57,514 nucleotides of DNA, from NCBI RefSeq assembly GCF_900129075.1, contig NZ_FQVH01000001.1, positions 1 through 57,514 on the forward strand, written 5' to 3'. A program made the translations under genes and the position numbers. Positions within the stretch are counted from its first letter, which is position 1. Each line of letters starts with the position of its first letter. Positions 18,756 to 27,558 of the stretch are shown in pieces. The DNA comes from Caldanaerobius fijiensis DSM 17918. Lineage in GTDB: Bacteria > Bacillota > Thermoanaerobacteria > Thermoanaerobacterales > Caldanaerobiaceae. The notes beneath the pieces are model-generated. The model did not search any database. It was not told the DNA's origin and saw only the letters and a list, made by a program, of their open reading frames with translations.

Positions 18756-18796
18756 AAAAGCAAGCGGCTTTTGTCTTTTGAAAGCCGCTTGCTTTT
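18756..18796 (-). terminator. Terminator after the DUF4342 gene
   Basis: A perfect 16-bp stem, AAAAGCAAGCGGCTTT with AAAGCCGCTTGCTTTT, nine-base loop, and T/A runs on both sides. It ends the yqfC-to-recO transcript. Confidence 0.88.
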
Positions 18797-19221
18797 TAAT
18801 GCTTATTTTCAATATCGCTATTTGAAACACCTGTCGTATCCTGAACAGGATGCTCTATCTGCAGTGTATACTCTGCTGCCAGAGCAATGATAGATGCTAA
18901 TAAAGTCAGATATGGAAAGAATATAGTCGTCACAACACCAACTGTTATGGGTATATCCACAATAACCTTCTCGCCTTTCTTAACCCTTATCTTAGTAGCA
19001 TTACCTTTTTTTATAATATCTTTAACTTTTTCTAGCAGTTCAGACCCTTTTACGTTTATATTTTCTGTCCATACACCTTCTTGCTTTTCCTGTTCTTTTT
19101 CTATAAATATTATGGCATCCACAACACTGCCATTGGCCTGTTCTAAAGCCTCTTTTGCTTTGCTATAGCTTACTCCTGTTCTTTCCCTGACGACATCAAT
19201 ATCCTCCAGCCTTACATCCAT
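18796..19221 (-). CDS. DUF4342 domain protein with N-terminal UBA-like domain
   Basis: The first 45 residues (LEDIDVVRERTGVSYSKAKEALEQANGSVVDAIIFIE) form a three-helix UBA/EF-Ts-like domain. The middle (about 65-105) carries KVKDIIKKGNATKIRVKK and KVIVDIPITVG, the DUF4342 beta region, followed by a hydrophobic segment (VVTTIFFPYLTLLASIIALAAEYTL) that may associate with the membrane. Function is unknown in the family. The ATG at 19221 follows the recO stop by one base, so the two are translationally coupled; an upstream frame to 19245 lies within recO. It is the last gene before a strong terminator. Confidence 0.82.
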   Translation of the reverse strand: MDVRLEDIDVVRERTGVSYSKAKEALEQANGSVVDAIIFIEKEQEKQEGVWTENINVKGSELLEKVKDIIKKGNATKIRVKKGEKVIVDIPITVGVVTTIFFPYLTLLASIIALAAEYTLQIEHPVQDTTGVSNSDIENKH

Positions 19222-19222
19222 A

Positions 19223-19972
19223 TCAAACACTCTCTTTCTCCACAAATTGTAGCGATTTTATTTCCTTTTCAAAATGATAACTTACAAACGCTGCCAATAA
19301 TTTTTTTATTTGATATCGCGAGCTTTTGCTTAAAACAAGACCCTTAACGCCCTTTATATCTGCTGTAAGCATATACTTTAATACAGCTGCTATCTCTGGA
19401 TTTAACCTGTATATGTGTAATTTATTATGCATGCAATCGGGACAAATTATACCTCCATCGCTTATACTGAAATATTCTGGAGCATCAATAGGCACTCTAC
19501 AGCGAACACACACATCCACCTCAGGCTTAAAGCCCGCTATTTTGAGGGCCTCCAGCATAAAATATATGACATAGTTCTCACAATTTCCTTCACAATCGTC
19601 AAGTTCATATAATGCTTTTAAAACCAGGTTATAGAGAGAATAACTGGCTTCACCTTCTGTCGCGATATACGATGCTAGTTCAGCAATAACACTGGCGTAC
19701 ATGAATTTATTTATATCGTCAAAAATGCTTTTAAAAACTCTTACAGCTTCACACTGCGTCACCGTATAAAAGGTTTTGCCGTGATAAAGGTTATAATACC
19801 CTACAGACAAAAATTGAGTACCTGAAGCCAATTTACTCTTGATCTTTCTAGCCCCTTTGACAATGGCCCTTATCAATCCGTAATGCCCTGACAGCAGGGT
19901 AACCAACCTGTCGGCTTCACCAAAATCCTCGCACCTGATGACGACAGCCTGCGTCTTTAGAAATCTTTTCAT
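19223..19972 (-). CDS. recO: DNA repair protein RecO
   Basis: Recombination mediator that helps load RecA onto SSB-coated single-stranded DNA. The N-terminal OB fold covers about residues 1-80 (KTQAVVIRCEDFGEADRLVTLLS), followed by a helical domain and a zinc site made of CVRC (about 157-160) and CPDC (about 177-180). At 249 aa the length is normal. Its ATG overlaps the yqzL stop (ATGA) and its stop nearly touches the DUF4342 start. The order era-yqzL-recO is the same as in Bacillus. Confidence 0.96.
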   Translation of the reverse strand: MKRFLKTQAVVIRCEDFGEADRLVTLLSGHYGLIRAIVKGARKIKSKLASGTQFLSVGYYNLYHGKTFYTVTQCEAVRVFKSIFDDINKFMYASVIAELASYIATEGEASYSLYNLVLKALYELDDCEGNCENYVIYFMLEALKIAGFKPEVDVCVRCRVPIDAPEYFSISDGGIICPDCMHNKLHIYRLNPEIAAVLKYMLTADIKGVKGLVLSKSSRYQIKKLLAAFVSYHFEKEIKSLQFVEKESV

Positions 19973-20100
19973 AACTTTGCCTTTTGATGAAAACCTTTTT
20001 CCTTTAGTTTATAATAATAGATTTTTTCCAGGTTTTTGTAAAGTATAAATACCCGGATATCGCCCGTCTTCTTGAACAACTGCCACAGCAATTCATTCAT
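19969..20100 (-). CDS. yqzL: YqzL-family small protein
   Basis: A 43-aa reading frame from ATG at 20100 to TGA at 19969, preceded by an AAGGGGG ribosome site. It begins MNELLWQLFKKTGDIRVFILYK, matching the short YqzL proteins encoded between era and recO in Bacillus and many Clostridia (an aromatic WxxFxxTGxIxxYLLYK-like core). Function is unknown. The stop overlaps the recO start, consistent with translational coupling. Confidence 0.85.
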   Translation of the reverse strand: MNELLWQLFKKTGDIRVFILYKNLEKIYYYKLKEKGFHQKAKL

Positions 20101-20208
20101 AATGCACAATGGCCCCCTTCTAACATCAATTGGTCGGGTTCCTTTTTATCCCGCAGGCCTAATCTATCTTACAATATATACTTTAACAAATTATATAGCC
20201 ATTGTCAA

Positions 20209-21093
20209 TCAATGATACCCCAATATTTTTAAGATTTTTTCGTCATTTCTCCAATCTTTTTTAACCTTAACCCATAGTTCCAAAAACACCTTACTGCCTA
20301 AAAGTCTCTCTATATCAAGTCTGGCCGCTGTCCCTATTTTCTTTATCATAGACCCGTTTTTGCCTATTATTATCATTTTATGTGAATCCTTCTCACAGTA
20401 TATGGTCGCGTTTATATCTACAAGGCCTTTTTCCTCAATGTATTTTATGCTTTCTATATCAACGGCTGTACCATGCGGAACCTCCTCTTTTAAGAAATAA
20501 AGCATTTTTTCCCTTATAAGCTCAGAGATGATATTTCTTTCAGGCTGATCTGTAACCATATCTTCTGGGAAATACTGTGGCCCTTCCGGCAATACCTCCT
20601 TAATAGCGTCTACCAGTTCTTTTAAATTCTGGCCTTTTTCAGCAGAAATCCATAACACATTTTTAAAATTTCCCAGCTCTTTATAAGCCTCAATCCGCTC
20701 TTTAAGGACATCTTCACTTACCTTATCTATCTTATTCAAAACCAATATAATGGGTGTCTTTACATCTTTTAAAAGCCCTGCTATATATCTATCACCAGCT
20801 CCTACATCCGAGTCGGCTTCCACCATAAACAATATGCAGTCTACCTCCTCAAGGGTATTGAGAGCCGTCTTTATCATAAACTCGCTTAACTTATTTTTGG
20901 GCTTGTGAAGTCCAGGCGTGTCCAAAAAGATGATCTGATAACCATCCCCCGACAGTATGCCCTTTATCTCGTTGCGCGTCGTCTGTGGTTTATTGGATAT
21001 AATAGATATTTTTTCTCCCAACAATGCATTCAGGAGTGTTGACTTGCCTACATTGGTCCTGCCGATAATAGTTACAAAACCTGACTTATACAA
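20209..21093 (-). CDS. era: GTPase Era
   Basis: Ribosome-associated GTPase needed for 16S rRNA 3'-end maturation and 30S assembly. G1 is GRTNVGKST (about residues 11-19), G3 DTPGLHKP, G4 NKID (about 120-123) and G5 ISAEKG. The C-terminal KH domain has KMIIIGKNGSMIKKIGTAAR, which binds the anti-Shine-Dalgarno region of 16S rRNA. Length of 294 aa is standard. The start is TTG at 21093, with a GAGGTG ribosome site. It is 7 bp downstream of the dgkA-PAP2 gene. Confidence 0.98.
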   Translation of the reverse strand: MYKSGFVTIIGRTNVGKSTLLNALLGEKISIISNKPQTTRNEIKGILSGDGYQIIFLDTPGLHKPKNKLSEFMIKTALNTLEEVDCILFMVEADSDVGAGDRYIAGLLKDVKTPIILVLNKIDKVSEDVLKERIEAYKELGNFKNVLWISAEKGQNLKELVDAIKEVLPEGPQYFPEDMVTDQPERNIISELIREKMLYFLKEEVPHGTAVDIESIKYIEEKGLVDINATIYCEKDSHKMIIIGKNGSMIKKIGTAARLDIERLLGSKVFLELWVKVKKDWRNDEKILKILGYH

Positions 21094-21100
21094 TTTTACC

Positions 21101-21802
21101 TCACCTCTCCATCAACTGAAATATTAGAACGCTTACGACCATTCCTAATGCCGCTCCTGTGATTACCTGATATACACTATGAATCCTACCCTCTACCCTT
21201 GACTGGGCCACTAAAAAGGCCATTAAAAACGACAACACCATGACGAGAACATTTTCGCTTATAAAGGAAAGGGAAGTGGCTATACCAAAAGCCAAAGCGC
21301 TATGCCCGCTGGGCGTGCCTCCTCTAAGGGGAGTCCCATCTCTAAAATAGGCCTTTAACATGATCGTCAAAATCATGATGATTATAAGCACCACAAAAGT
21401 AAGGTATGGCGGTGAATGCTTCACTTTACTAAAAATATTCCTGAGTATGTCATTGGTCCTGTAGAAAAAAAGAATATATCCCACAGCAATGGCATTCATA
21501 GCAGATATCAACACAGCACCTGCTGCCACGTCCTTAGCTATAGCAGCAATCGGGTGATGTTTATCCGTTATAAGATCTACTACAGACTCAATGGCTGTAT
21601 TAAATAATTCGGATACGATAACAAGTGTAATGGAAAAAAGCAATATTAAAAATTCCCATTTATTCAGATCAAAAAATAAACTTAAAAATAAAACTAAAAT
21701 GGCTATTGCAAAGTGTATCTTCATGTTTCTCTGAGATTTAAAGGCATATATTACTCCATTTATGGCGTAATTAAAACTCTCTATAATATTCCTCGCTTTC
21801 AT
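21101..21802 (-). CDS. dgkA: Undecaprenol/diacylglycerol kinase fused to a PAP2 phosphatase
   Basis: A 233-aa membrane protein with two enzyme domains. Residues 1-115 are a DgkA-type lipid kinase (SELFNTAIESVVDLIT with catalytic Glu, and AKDVAAGAVLISAMNA). Residues about 130-233 are a PAP2 acid phosphatase: LRGGTPSGHSALAF and SRVEGRIHSVYQVITGAALG carry the two conserved His. A fusion of kinase and phosphatase on lipid carriers suggests control of the undecaprenol/undecaprenyl-phosphate pool for wall synthesis. The start overlaps the ybeY stop by 4 bp. In Bacillus the equivalent gene is kinase only, followed by cdd, which is absent here. Confidence 0.9.
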   Translation of the reverse strand: MKARNIIESFNYAINGVIYAFKSQRNMKIHFAIAILVLFLSLFFDLNKWEFLILLFSITLVIVSELFNTAIESVVDLITDKHHPIAAIAKDVAAGAVLISAMNAIAVGYILFFYRTNDILRNIFSKVKHSPPYLTFVVLIIIMILTIMLKAYFRDGTPLRGGTPSGHSALAFGIATSLSFISENVLVMVLSFLMAFLVAQSRVEGRIHSVYQVITGAALGMVVSVLIFQLMER

Positions 21803-22275
21803 ACCCGCTCAATACCCAATTCCGAAAGAATTTTTTCTTCTTTTGCCCTCATGACCCTGGCATCTTCTGGCTTCTCGTGGTCATAGCCCATAAGGTGAAA
21901 CATGCCGTGTACGGTCAAAAAAGCCATCTCCCTCTCAAAGCTGTGCCCATAATCTGCGGCTTGAGCTTTAGCCCTCTCAGCTGATATGACTATATCTCCA
22001 AGCATGACAATATCAGTAGCTTCCTGAATAATGGCATCATCCCCTTCAAAGTCCATCATAGGAAATGACAATACGTCTGTCGCTCTATCTATACCTCTGT
22101 ATTCTTTGTTTAACTTTCTTATTTCTTCATCATCGACGATAGAAATGCTCACTTCTACATCTTCAAATCCTTCGGATTTAGCAGCACTCTCCACCACATC
22201 TATCAATAATTTTTTTAGTTCTTCCGTTATATACACGCTTTCTTGTCTATCATCTATATATACTTCCATGATCAT
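21799..22275 (-). CDS. ybeY: Endoribonuclease YbeY (16S rRNA maturation)
   Basis: Metal-dependent RNase involved in 16S rRNA 3' maturation and ribosome quality control. The zinc motif is HGMFHLMGYDH (about residues 124-134) with its three His, and the conserved TDVLSFPM segment lies at about 66-73. Length of 158 aa is normal. The start is at 22275; the Met two codons later fits as well. It overlaps the 5' end of dgkA and the 3' end of the PgpH gene, so the block is tightly coupled. Confidence 0.96.
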   Translation of the reverse strand: MIMEVYIDDRQESVYITEELKKLLIDVVESAAKSEGFEDVEVSISIVDDEEIRKLNKEYRGIDRATDVLSFPMMDFEGDDAIIQEATDIVMLGDIVISAERAKAQAADYGHSFEREMAFLTVHGMFHLMGYDHEKPEDARVMRAKEEKILSELGIERV

Positions 22276-24332
22276 CTTCCTTCCTGTTCAGGCTGAATAT
22301 CAGGGTATTCTATTCTCTCATGGAATATCCCTGTTAATACTTTATTAAAGGCCCTTGTTATGCCTTCTATATCTTTAAAAGTAAGATCACATTGATCAAA
22401 CTGTCCGTCTTCCATTCTCATCCTTATTATCTTCTTTATCATGTTGTCTATACTATCCTCTGAAGGATTGACCAGAGACCTTACCGCAGCTTCTACCGAA
22501 TCCGCCAGCATGACCAACGCTGCTTCTTTGCTTGTAGGTTTTGGCCCTGGGTATCTGTAGTCCTTTTCTTCACATTCCTCCCGCATATTTAACGCTTTGT
22601 TATAAAAATAATATACCAGGGTAGTGCCGTGGTGTTGCTCTATTATATCCCTTATAACAGATGGCAACCTATATTTCCTGGCCATCTTAGTTCCATCTTT
22701 TACATGGGATATTATCACAAGAGCGCTTAAATCGGGCGATATCTTATCATGAGGGTTATCCATCGTCAATTGATTTTCTTTAAAAAAATATGGCCTCTTA
22801 ATCTTACCTATATCGTGGTAGTACGCTCCAACCCTGACCAATAGCCCATTAGCACCTATCTCACTAGCCGCAGCTTCGGCCAGGTTGGCTACGATAATGC
22901 TGTGATGATACGTACCCGGCGCATCCATCAGCAGTTTTTTCAAAAGTGGGTGATCTGAATTTGAAAGCTCAATAAGCCTCATGGGTGTAACAACATAAAA
23001 AGCCGCTTCCCAAAACGGAAGTGTGCCAATGGCAAATACCGCTGATAAAACTCCATTTAAAACACCCCATGGGCTTTCCTTTAAAACCATTGTTATCTCA
23101 CTGCTGTTTATAAGACCGAGGCTCAAAATGCTTAGCGCATTAACTGCGCTTATCGCCACGCCTGTCCACATGATGGCATTTCGGTGTCGTGCCCTTGTCA
23201 GCATCAATATACCAACGATGGGGCCGATAAAGCCTATAGACAAAAGAGCAGGAGCAAAACCCACAATAGAACCGCTTATAATGAATAGCATAAACGTACC
23301 TACCAATGCAATGCCGTAATCAAATATAACCGTAAACAGCATTGCAATAGCAGCTACAGGTATATAGTACACCGATATATCTTTAAAAGCAAGTAAAAAG
23401 AAAAGTGGCAGTATAAATAAAATACATAAAAGCAACAACCTGCTCGTATCGTTTTTTAAATCATCTTTAAACAAAATTATAAAAGCGGCTAATATCCCTA
23501 CAATAAAAAGGGCAAATGCTGCTACACCGGCCACCAACCACAAATCCGTATGTCCCGTATCTTTTAGCAGACCCATAGCTTTTAAAATTCTATATTGTTC
23601 TTTTGTCACTACTTCACCGCTTTTTACGATGCTCTGTCCCTTTTTGTACATGACCTTCTCAACGCTTTGAGCTGCTTCCATCCTGGCCATTTTAGTTTCT
23701 TCTTCGTTGTATATCATGTTAGGTTTTACGACACTGTCTATTATCTGCATAAGCACACTTCTGGATTTATCCGGAATATCCATTGTAAGCACGCGATTTT
23801 TGGCGTCTAATTTTGCACTATTCAGGCTTTCTATAGATACAGGTCTTGATAGGGTATCGTGTACAATCTTTACTGCAATCGTTTTTAATTGAAGCAATTG
23901 ATCATCTTTTAGGGACTTAAGGTATTCTATTAAATTGTCCTGTAAATCTATAACCGCTTTTACAGTGGCCGGTTGTATTTTCCCTCTGTCACCGCTGTTT
24001 ATAAACTTGTCAAAAAAATCCTCTATTTTGCCCTGAGACTGCTGTAGCACAGTATTATCCAGGTCATATTTGGGCTTAACGGCATTAACGGCAGCATCAA
24101 TCTTTCGCTTTGTAGCATATTCATCAATAAAATCCCTGGGGGCTTTTATATCGCTCTGGGATATATCCCCTACTTTCAATTCGTATTTTTTTGGGGAAAC
24201 TCCATCAAATAGAACAAAAAATACTGCTGCATATACCACTATTAGCATCAATAGCCTCTGCATATCTTTAGAGAAAACAATATTCAGACAGTTTCCCCAA
24301 ACAGGCCTCAATCGTTCCTGAATGTTAAACAT
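22272..24332 (-). CDS. pgpH: 7TMR-HD family phosphohydrolase (PgpH/YqfF, cyclic-di-AMP phosphodiesterase type)
   Basis: A 686-aa membrane protein. One N-terminal membrane helix (about residues 27-46) precedes a 220-residue extracellular 7TMR-HDED region, then seven transmembrane helices (about 265-470), then a cytoplasmic HD domain with YHHSIIVANLAEAAA (about 494-508), YYHDIGKI and HV/EQHHG metal ligands. Homologues (Listeria PgpH, Bacillus YqfF) hydrolyse cyclic-di-AMP, which links osmotic and wall control to this operon. It is 6 bp downstream of phoH and overlaps ybeY by 4 bp. Confidence 0.95.
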   Translation of the reverse strand: MFNIQERLRPVWGNCLNIVFSKDMQRLLMLIVVYAAVFFVLFDGVSPKKYELKVGDISQSDIKAPRDFIDEYATKRKIDAAVNAVKPKYDLDNTVLQQSQGKIEDFFDKFINSGDRGKIQPATVKAVIDLQDNLIEYLKSLKDDQLLQLKTIAVKIVHDTLSRPVSIESLNSAKLDAKNRVLTMDIPDKSRSVLMQIIDSVVKPNMIYNEEETKMARMEAAQSVEKVMYKKGQSIVKSGEVVTKEQYRILKAMGLLKDTGHTDLWLVAGVAAFALFIVGILAAFIILFKDDLKNDTSRLLLLCILFILPLFFLLAFKDISVYYIPVAAIAMLFTVIFDYGIALVGTFMLFIISGSIVGFAPALLSIGFIGPIVGILMLTRARHRNAIMWTGVAISAVNALSILSLGLINSSEITMVLKESPWGVLNGVLSAVFAIGTLPFWEAAFYVVTPMRLIELSNSDHPLLKKLLMDAPGTYHHSIIVANLAEAAASEIGANGLLVRVGAYYHDIGKIKRPYFFKENQLTMDNPHDKISPDLSALVIISHVKDGTKMARKYRLPSVIRDIIEQHHGTTLVYYFYNKALNMREECEEKDYRYPGPKPTSKEAALVMLADSVEAAVRSLVNPSEDSIDNMIKKIIRMRMEDGQFDQCDLTFKDIEGITRAFNKVLTGIFHERIEYPDIQPEQEGR

Positions 24333-24338
24333 GACATG

Positions 24339-25325
24339 TCACCTATTCGCTTTTACTGAATAGTTATTTTTGACCTTCTTATCGTATTCTCCATAGGCCT
24401 GTATTATTTTCTGAACCAGTGGGTGTCTTACCACATCTCTCTCGGTAAAGTATACAAATGATATACCCTTAATACCATTGAGGATATCTATAGCTTCTAC
24501 TAAACCCGATACCTTGTCTTTAGGCAGATCTATCTGGGTGATATCTCCCGTTATAACCGCTTTTGATCCAAAGCCGATACGGGTTAAAAACATCTTCATC
24601 TGCTCTGGCGTTGTATTCTGCGCCTCATCAAGGATGATAAACGCGTCGTCAAGGGTTCTGCCCCTCATGTAAGCCAGTGGTGCAACTTCTATAAGCCCTT
24701 TTTCAATATACTTGTTAAAAGTATCATAGCCCAGCATATCGTGAAGTGCATCGTATAGCGGTCTTAAATACGGATCCACTTTGTCCTGGAGATCTCCAGG
24801 TAAGAAACCCAGTTTCTCGCCAGCTTCTACAGCAGGCCTTGTAAGCACTATCCTGTTAACTTCCTTGTTTTTAAATGCCACTATAGCCATAGCCATAGCA
24901 AGGTATGTTTTACCTGTACCAGCAGGCCCTATGCCAAATACGATATCATTATTTCTTATAGCGTTTACATAGTTTTTTTGTCCTATGGTCTTGCATTTGA
25001 TATGCTTACCCCTGAAAGTTATAAGGACTACGTCGGATAATATGCTCTTTATCTTTTCTTCTTCGCCTCCATCTATGAGATTCATAACGTACACAATATT
25101 TTGAGGCGTTATCATTTCACCGTGCTCCAACATTTCCAAGAGCCTCTGTATAAGCTTGTAAGCCGAATTCACAGACTCGTCCTGCCCTATGATCTTCAGC
25201 TCGTTATCTCTTATAGCTATCCTCACATTTAGTCCTTCTTCAATCATCTTTATATTTTCATCAAATTTACCAAATAAAGCCACGGCAGCCTCTAACTTAT
25301 CTATTTGAATCGTTGATTCTTTCAA
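24339..25325 (-). CDS. phoH: PhoH-like ATPase/RNA-associated protein
   Basis: A 328-aa P-loop ATPase. The N-terminal 80 residues are a KH-like region; Walker A is GPAGTGKTYLAMAMA (about residues 134-148) and Walker B is FIILDEAQN (about 229-237). Family members occur next to ybeY in most bacteria and are thought to work in RNA metabolism or ribosome maturation; the precise reaction is not settled. The start is TTG at 25325, directly after an AGGAGG ribosome site, and lies inside the yqfD 3' end (29-bp overlap). Confidence 0.95.
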   Translation of the reverse strand: MKESTIQIDKLEAAVALFGKFDENIKMIEEGLNVRIAIRDNELKIIGQDESVNSAYKLIQRLLEMLEHGEMITPQNIVYVMNLIDGGEEEKIKSILSDVVLITFRGKHIKCKTIGQKNYVNAIRNNDIVFGIGPAGTGKTYLAMAMAIVAFKNKEVNRIVLTRPAVEAGEKLGFLPGDLQDKVDPYLRPLYDALHDMLGYDTFNKYIEKGLIEVAPLAYMRGRTLDDAFIILDEAQNTTPEQMKMFLTRIGFGSKAVITGDITQIDLPKDKVSGLVEAIDILNGIKGISFVYFTERDVVRHPLVQKIIQAYGEYDKKVKNNYSVKANR

Positions 25326-26523
25326 CGTATTCCTCCTTCACCTCAATTTTTTCTTGCCTCGCAATATCCTCTTTAACTTCAACTAAGACTTTAGCCCTGG
25401 CAACACCATTATAGACGCTGGAGGCAATGACCTTTTTACTTATAATTATAGCATTATGGGGCAATTTTTTGTAGACCTTTTCGTAAGCCATTTCTTCCGC
25501 TTTTTTGCGAGCTACTTCCGGTGGCATGCTTTTTTCTACCAGCCGTTTTTCCTTATATGTCTCTTTTACTATCCAGAGCGGAAATTTTTTATCGCCATAC
25601 CAGAGAATAGGGGTCCTGGATATACTTTTACTGTAATATTTATATGGTACTTCCCGCACATATATGGGAAATACCTTTTCATTTACATCAAGCCATAAAT
25701 TTGCCATCTTTTTATCTGTGTCAACAAACTTTGAATCTTTTATAGGTATCATGGCTTCTTCTTCATACCAGGTCCTGGCATCGATGATGGCGCTGGAATG
25801 GACAAACCTGGTAGGTACCCCTTCTCTTTGAATTATACCTGTAACAAGAATCTGGCCTGCTTTCACCGTATCGCCGTCTTTTACCACCGGATCTCCTTGA
25901 AATGTGATGATGCGGTCAATAATGGCATCTTTGCTCGCCACAATATTTGATGGAGCATTATCTGTTTTAACCTTTGGCGGCTTTTTCTTTTCAACTACAG
26001 ACACGCTGATTCGAGTCCCTTGTATCATGACACCCGCCCATGCAAGGTCGTCTATGTCAATGAGAAGTTTTCTCTCAATTTCTGATGGCTTTATGCCGTA
26101 TTTAAAAACCCCTGGTTTTACTCCACATCTGGCAAGTACCTCTTCAATGGTTTTAGTGCTGACTTTTTCATTGCCATGGATATCTATCACCCATATAAAT
26201 GATGAAATATACATCACAAAAAGAAAACAAAAAATAATCCCAAATACAAATACCTTTCGCCTTTTGATTTTGCTCAACAAAAAGGGATACCCATTTTTAT
26301 CTACTATGGATATCTTCAACTTGAGTTTTCTTGCCACAGGTCTTAACGCAAAAAATCCCCTTATGCTGACAGTAGCCAGCATACTGGTATTAGATAATCT
26401 TTTGACATCTTTCAGCCAGATTTTTCTGGTCACAGCCATATTTATAAATTTTTCTATGGAAAGTCCGTCAATTCTTATATTAACATAACCTTTCAAATAA
26501 TTCCACACATTATTTCGCAACAT
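25297..26523 (-). CDS. yqfD: Sporulation protein YqfD
   Basis: A 408-aa membrane-anchored protein of the YqfD family, made in the mother cell during sporulation. A transmembrane helix (VFGIIFCFLFVMYISSFIWV, about residues 90-110) separates a small N-terminal cytoplasmic part from a large extracytoplasmic region with POTRA/FtsQ-like VKPGVFKYGI repeats. I start at the ATG at 26523; a GTG two codons earlier overlaps the ribosome site. It follows yqfC by 7 bp, the invariant yqfC-yqfD pair of spore formers, and overlaps phoH. Confidence 0.92.
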   Translation of the reverse strand: MLRNNVWNYLKGYVNIRIDGLSIEKFINMAVTRKIWLKDVKRLSNTSMLATVSIRGFFALRPVARKLKLKISIVDKNGYPFLLSKIKRRKVFVFGIIFCFLFVMYISSFIWVIDIHGNEKVSTKTIEEVLARCGVKPGVFKYGIKPSEIERKLLIDIDDLAWAGVMIQGTRISVSVVEKKKPPKVKTDNAPSNIVASKDAIIDRIITFQGDPVVKDGDTVKAGQILVTGIIQREGVPTRFVHSSAIIDARTWYEEEAMIPIKDSKFVDTDKKMANLWLDVNEKVFPIYVREVPYKYYSKSISRTPILWYGDKKFPLWIVKETYKEKRLVEKSMPPEVARKKAEEMAYEKVYKKLPHNAIIISKKVIASSVYNGVARAKVLVEVKEDIARQEKIEVKEEYVERINDSNR

Positions 26524-26530
26524 TATCACC

Positions 26531-26809
26531 CTACTGCATAAAATCTATGGCTGTGATGTTTCCAGTTATATATATCTCTTCAGGTTGTATCTCCTTGATA
26601 GTAAGATTTTTCCCGGTGATCCTCACAACCCCACATCCTGAATTTAATCTTATGATATCGCTTTTGTACTCTATAATGCCCTTGTGATTGTCTATTACCA
26701 GCTCTATATCACCTATCATCGTGATCCGCGGCATATCCAGTATGACATCTTTGGGGTAATCAAGCATATCGGCGAAAGCCTTTTTTACCCTGTTCAAATC
26801 TTCTTTCAT
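26531..26809 (-). CDS. yqfC: Sporulation protein YqfC
   Basis: A 92-aa YabP/YqfC-family protein found only in endospore formers and controlled by sigma-E in Bacillus. It is beta-rich with the family features DYPKDVILDMPRITMIG (about residues 17-33) and a C-terminal GKNLTIKEIQPEEIYITG. It is the first gene of the yqfC-yqfD-phoH unit and sits just after the rpsU terminator, so it must have a promoter within about 55 bp; I could not identify a convincing sigma-E sequence by eye. Confidence 0.93.
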   Translation of the reverse strand: MKEDLNRVKKAFADMLDYPKDVILDMPRITMIGDIELVIDNHKGIIEYKSDIIRLNSGCGVVRITGKNLTIKEIQPEEIYITGNITAIDFMQ

Positions 26810-26866
26810 ACATATCCCCGCATTCCTTTTTTATTTCTATACTAATATCTATGCTGAACAGTAAAT

Positions 26867-26896
26867 AAAAAAACCCGGCGTTAACCGGATTTTTTC
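26867..26896 (-). terminator. Terminator of rpsU
   Basis: A short GC stem, ATCCGG with CCGGGT around GTTAACG, flanked by A and T runs, 6 bp after the rpsU stop. Confidence 0.75.
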
Positions 26897-26901
26897 TTCC
26901 A

Positions 26902-27078
26902 CTATTTGTTTTTTCTTCTCCTTGCAGCCTCAGACTTCTTCTTGCGCCTTACGCTGGGACTCTCGTAATGTTCTCTCTTCCTTATCTCAGAAAGGATACC
27001 TGACATTGCACATTCTCTTTTAAACCTGCGAAGTGCACTATCTAAAGATTCATTTTCCCCAACTCTGATTTCTGGCAT
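26902..27078 (-). CDS. rpsU: 30S ribosomal protein S21
   Basis: A 58-aa ribosomal protein, recognised by [19 protein letters not shown] and the basic tail [23 protein letters not shown]21 sits on the platform of the small subunit and takes part in initiation. The ATG at 27078 follows a GGGGGGAG ribosome site. It has its own consensus-like promoter overlapping the 3' end of the upstream HIT gene and its own terminator, so it is monocistronic. Confidence 0.97.
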   Translation of the reverse strand: MPEIRVGENESLDSALRRFKRECAMSGILSEIRKREHYESPSVRRKKKSEAARRRKNK

Positions 27079-27122
27079 AATATTCTCCCCCCTTCCAAGT
27101 ACATTGGGCGAAGTATATTTAC

Positions 27123-27151
27123 ATTATATACCCCTCTTCTATTAAAGTCAA
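27123..27151 (-). promoter_or_regulatory. Sigma-A promoter of rpsU
   Basis: On the minus strand TTGACT (27151-27146), 17-bp spacer, TATAAT (27128-27123). The -35 lies only 5 bp beyond the HIT gene stop, and the start codon is about 45 bp downstream of the -10. Confidence 0.85.
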
Positions 27152-27155
27152 GCTA

Positions 27156-27497
27156 TTAACCCGGCGGCCACTGCATAGCCCTGCCACCCAACAGATGGAA
27201 ATGCAGGTGGTCTACCGATTGGCCGGCCAAGGTACCACAATTATTGACAACTCTAAAGCCCTCACAAGCTATGTTTTGGTCTTTGGCAATTTTTTGTATC
27301 GCCTCGGCAACACCATTTAATATATTAGAACTTGTATCCAGTTCCATAATAGACTTTACGTGTACTTTAGGTACAATGAGTATATGTACAGGTGCCACTG
27401 GATTTATATCTTTGAAAGCCACAACCTGATCATTTTCGTACACAATTTCTGACGGTATCTCCTTGTTTACAATTTTACAAAAAATACATTCAGTCAT
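27156..27497 (-). CDS. HIT-family nucleotide hydrolase (HinT type)
   Basis: A 113-aa histidine-triad protein that likely hydrolyses AMP-lysyl or similar nucleoside phosphoramidates. The triad DHLHFHLLGG is at about residues 97-106, with the C-terminal WPPG. The N-terminal CIFCKI pair of Cys (about 4-7) is usual in zinc-bearing Firmicute HinT. I chose ATG 27497 because GGAGGTG is 6 bases upstream; a longer frame to 27533 is unsupported. It follows mtaB after 60 bp. Confidence 0.94.
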   Translation of the reverse strand: MTECIFCKIVNKEIPSEIVYENDQVVAFKDINPVAPVHILIVPKVHVKSIMELDTSSNILNGVAEAIQKIAKDQNIACEGFRVVNNCGTLAGQSVDHLHFHLLGGRAMQWPPG

Positions 27498-27558
27498 CTT
27501 TTCACCTCCAAACCTACTATATTTTATATTCAATATAAATTCGAAAAATCCTCCTTGT

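Noticed and set aside
19973-20208. Apparent 236-bp empty gap between recO and era
   Set aside because: It is not empty: it encodes YqzL. The remaining 108 bp show no further feature.
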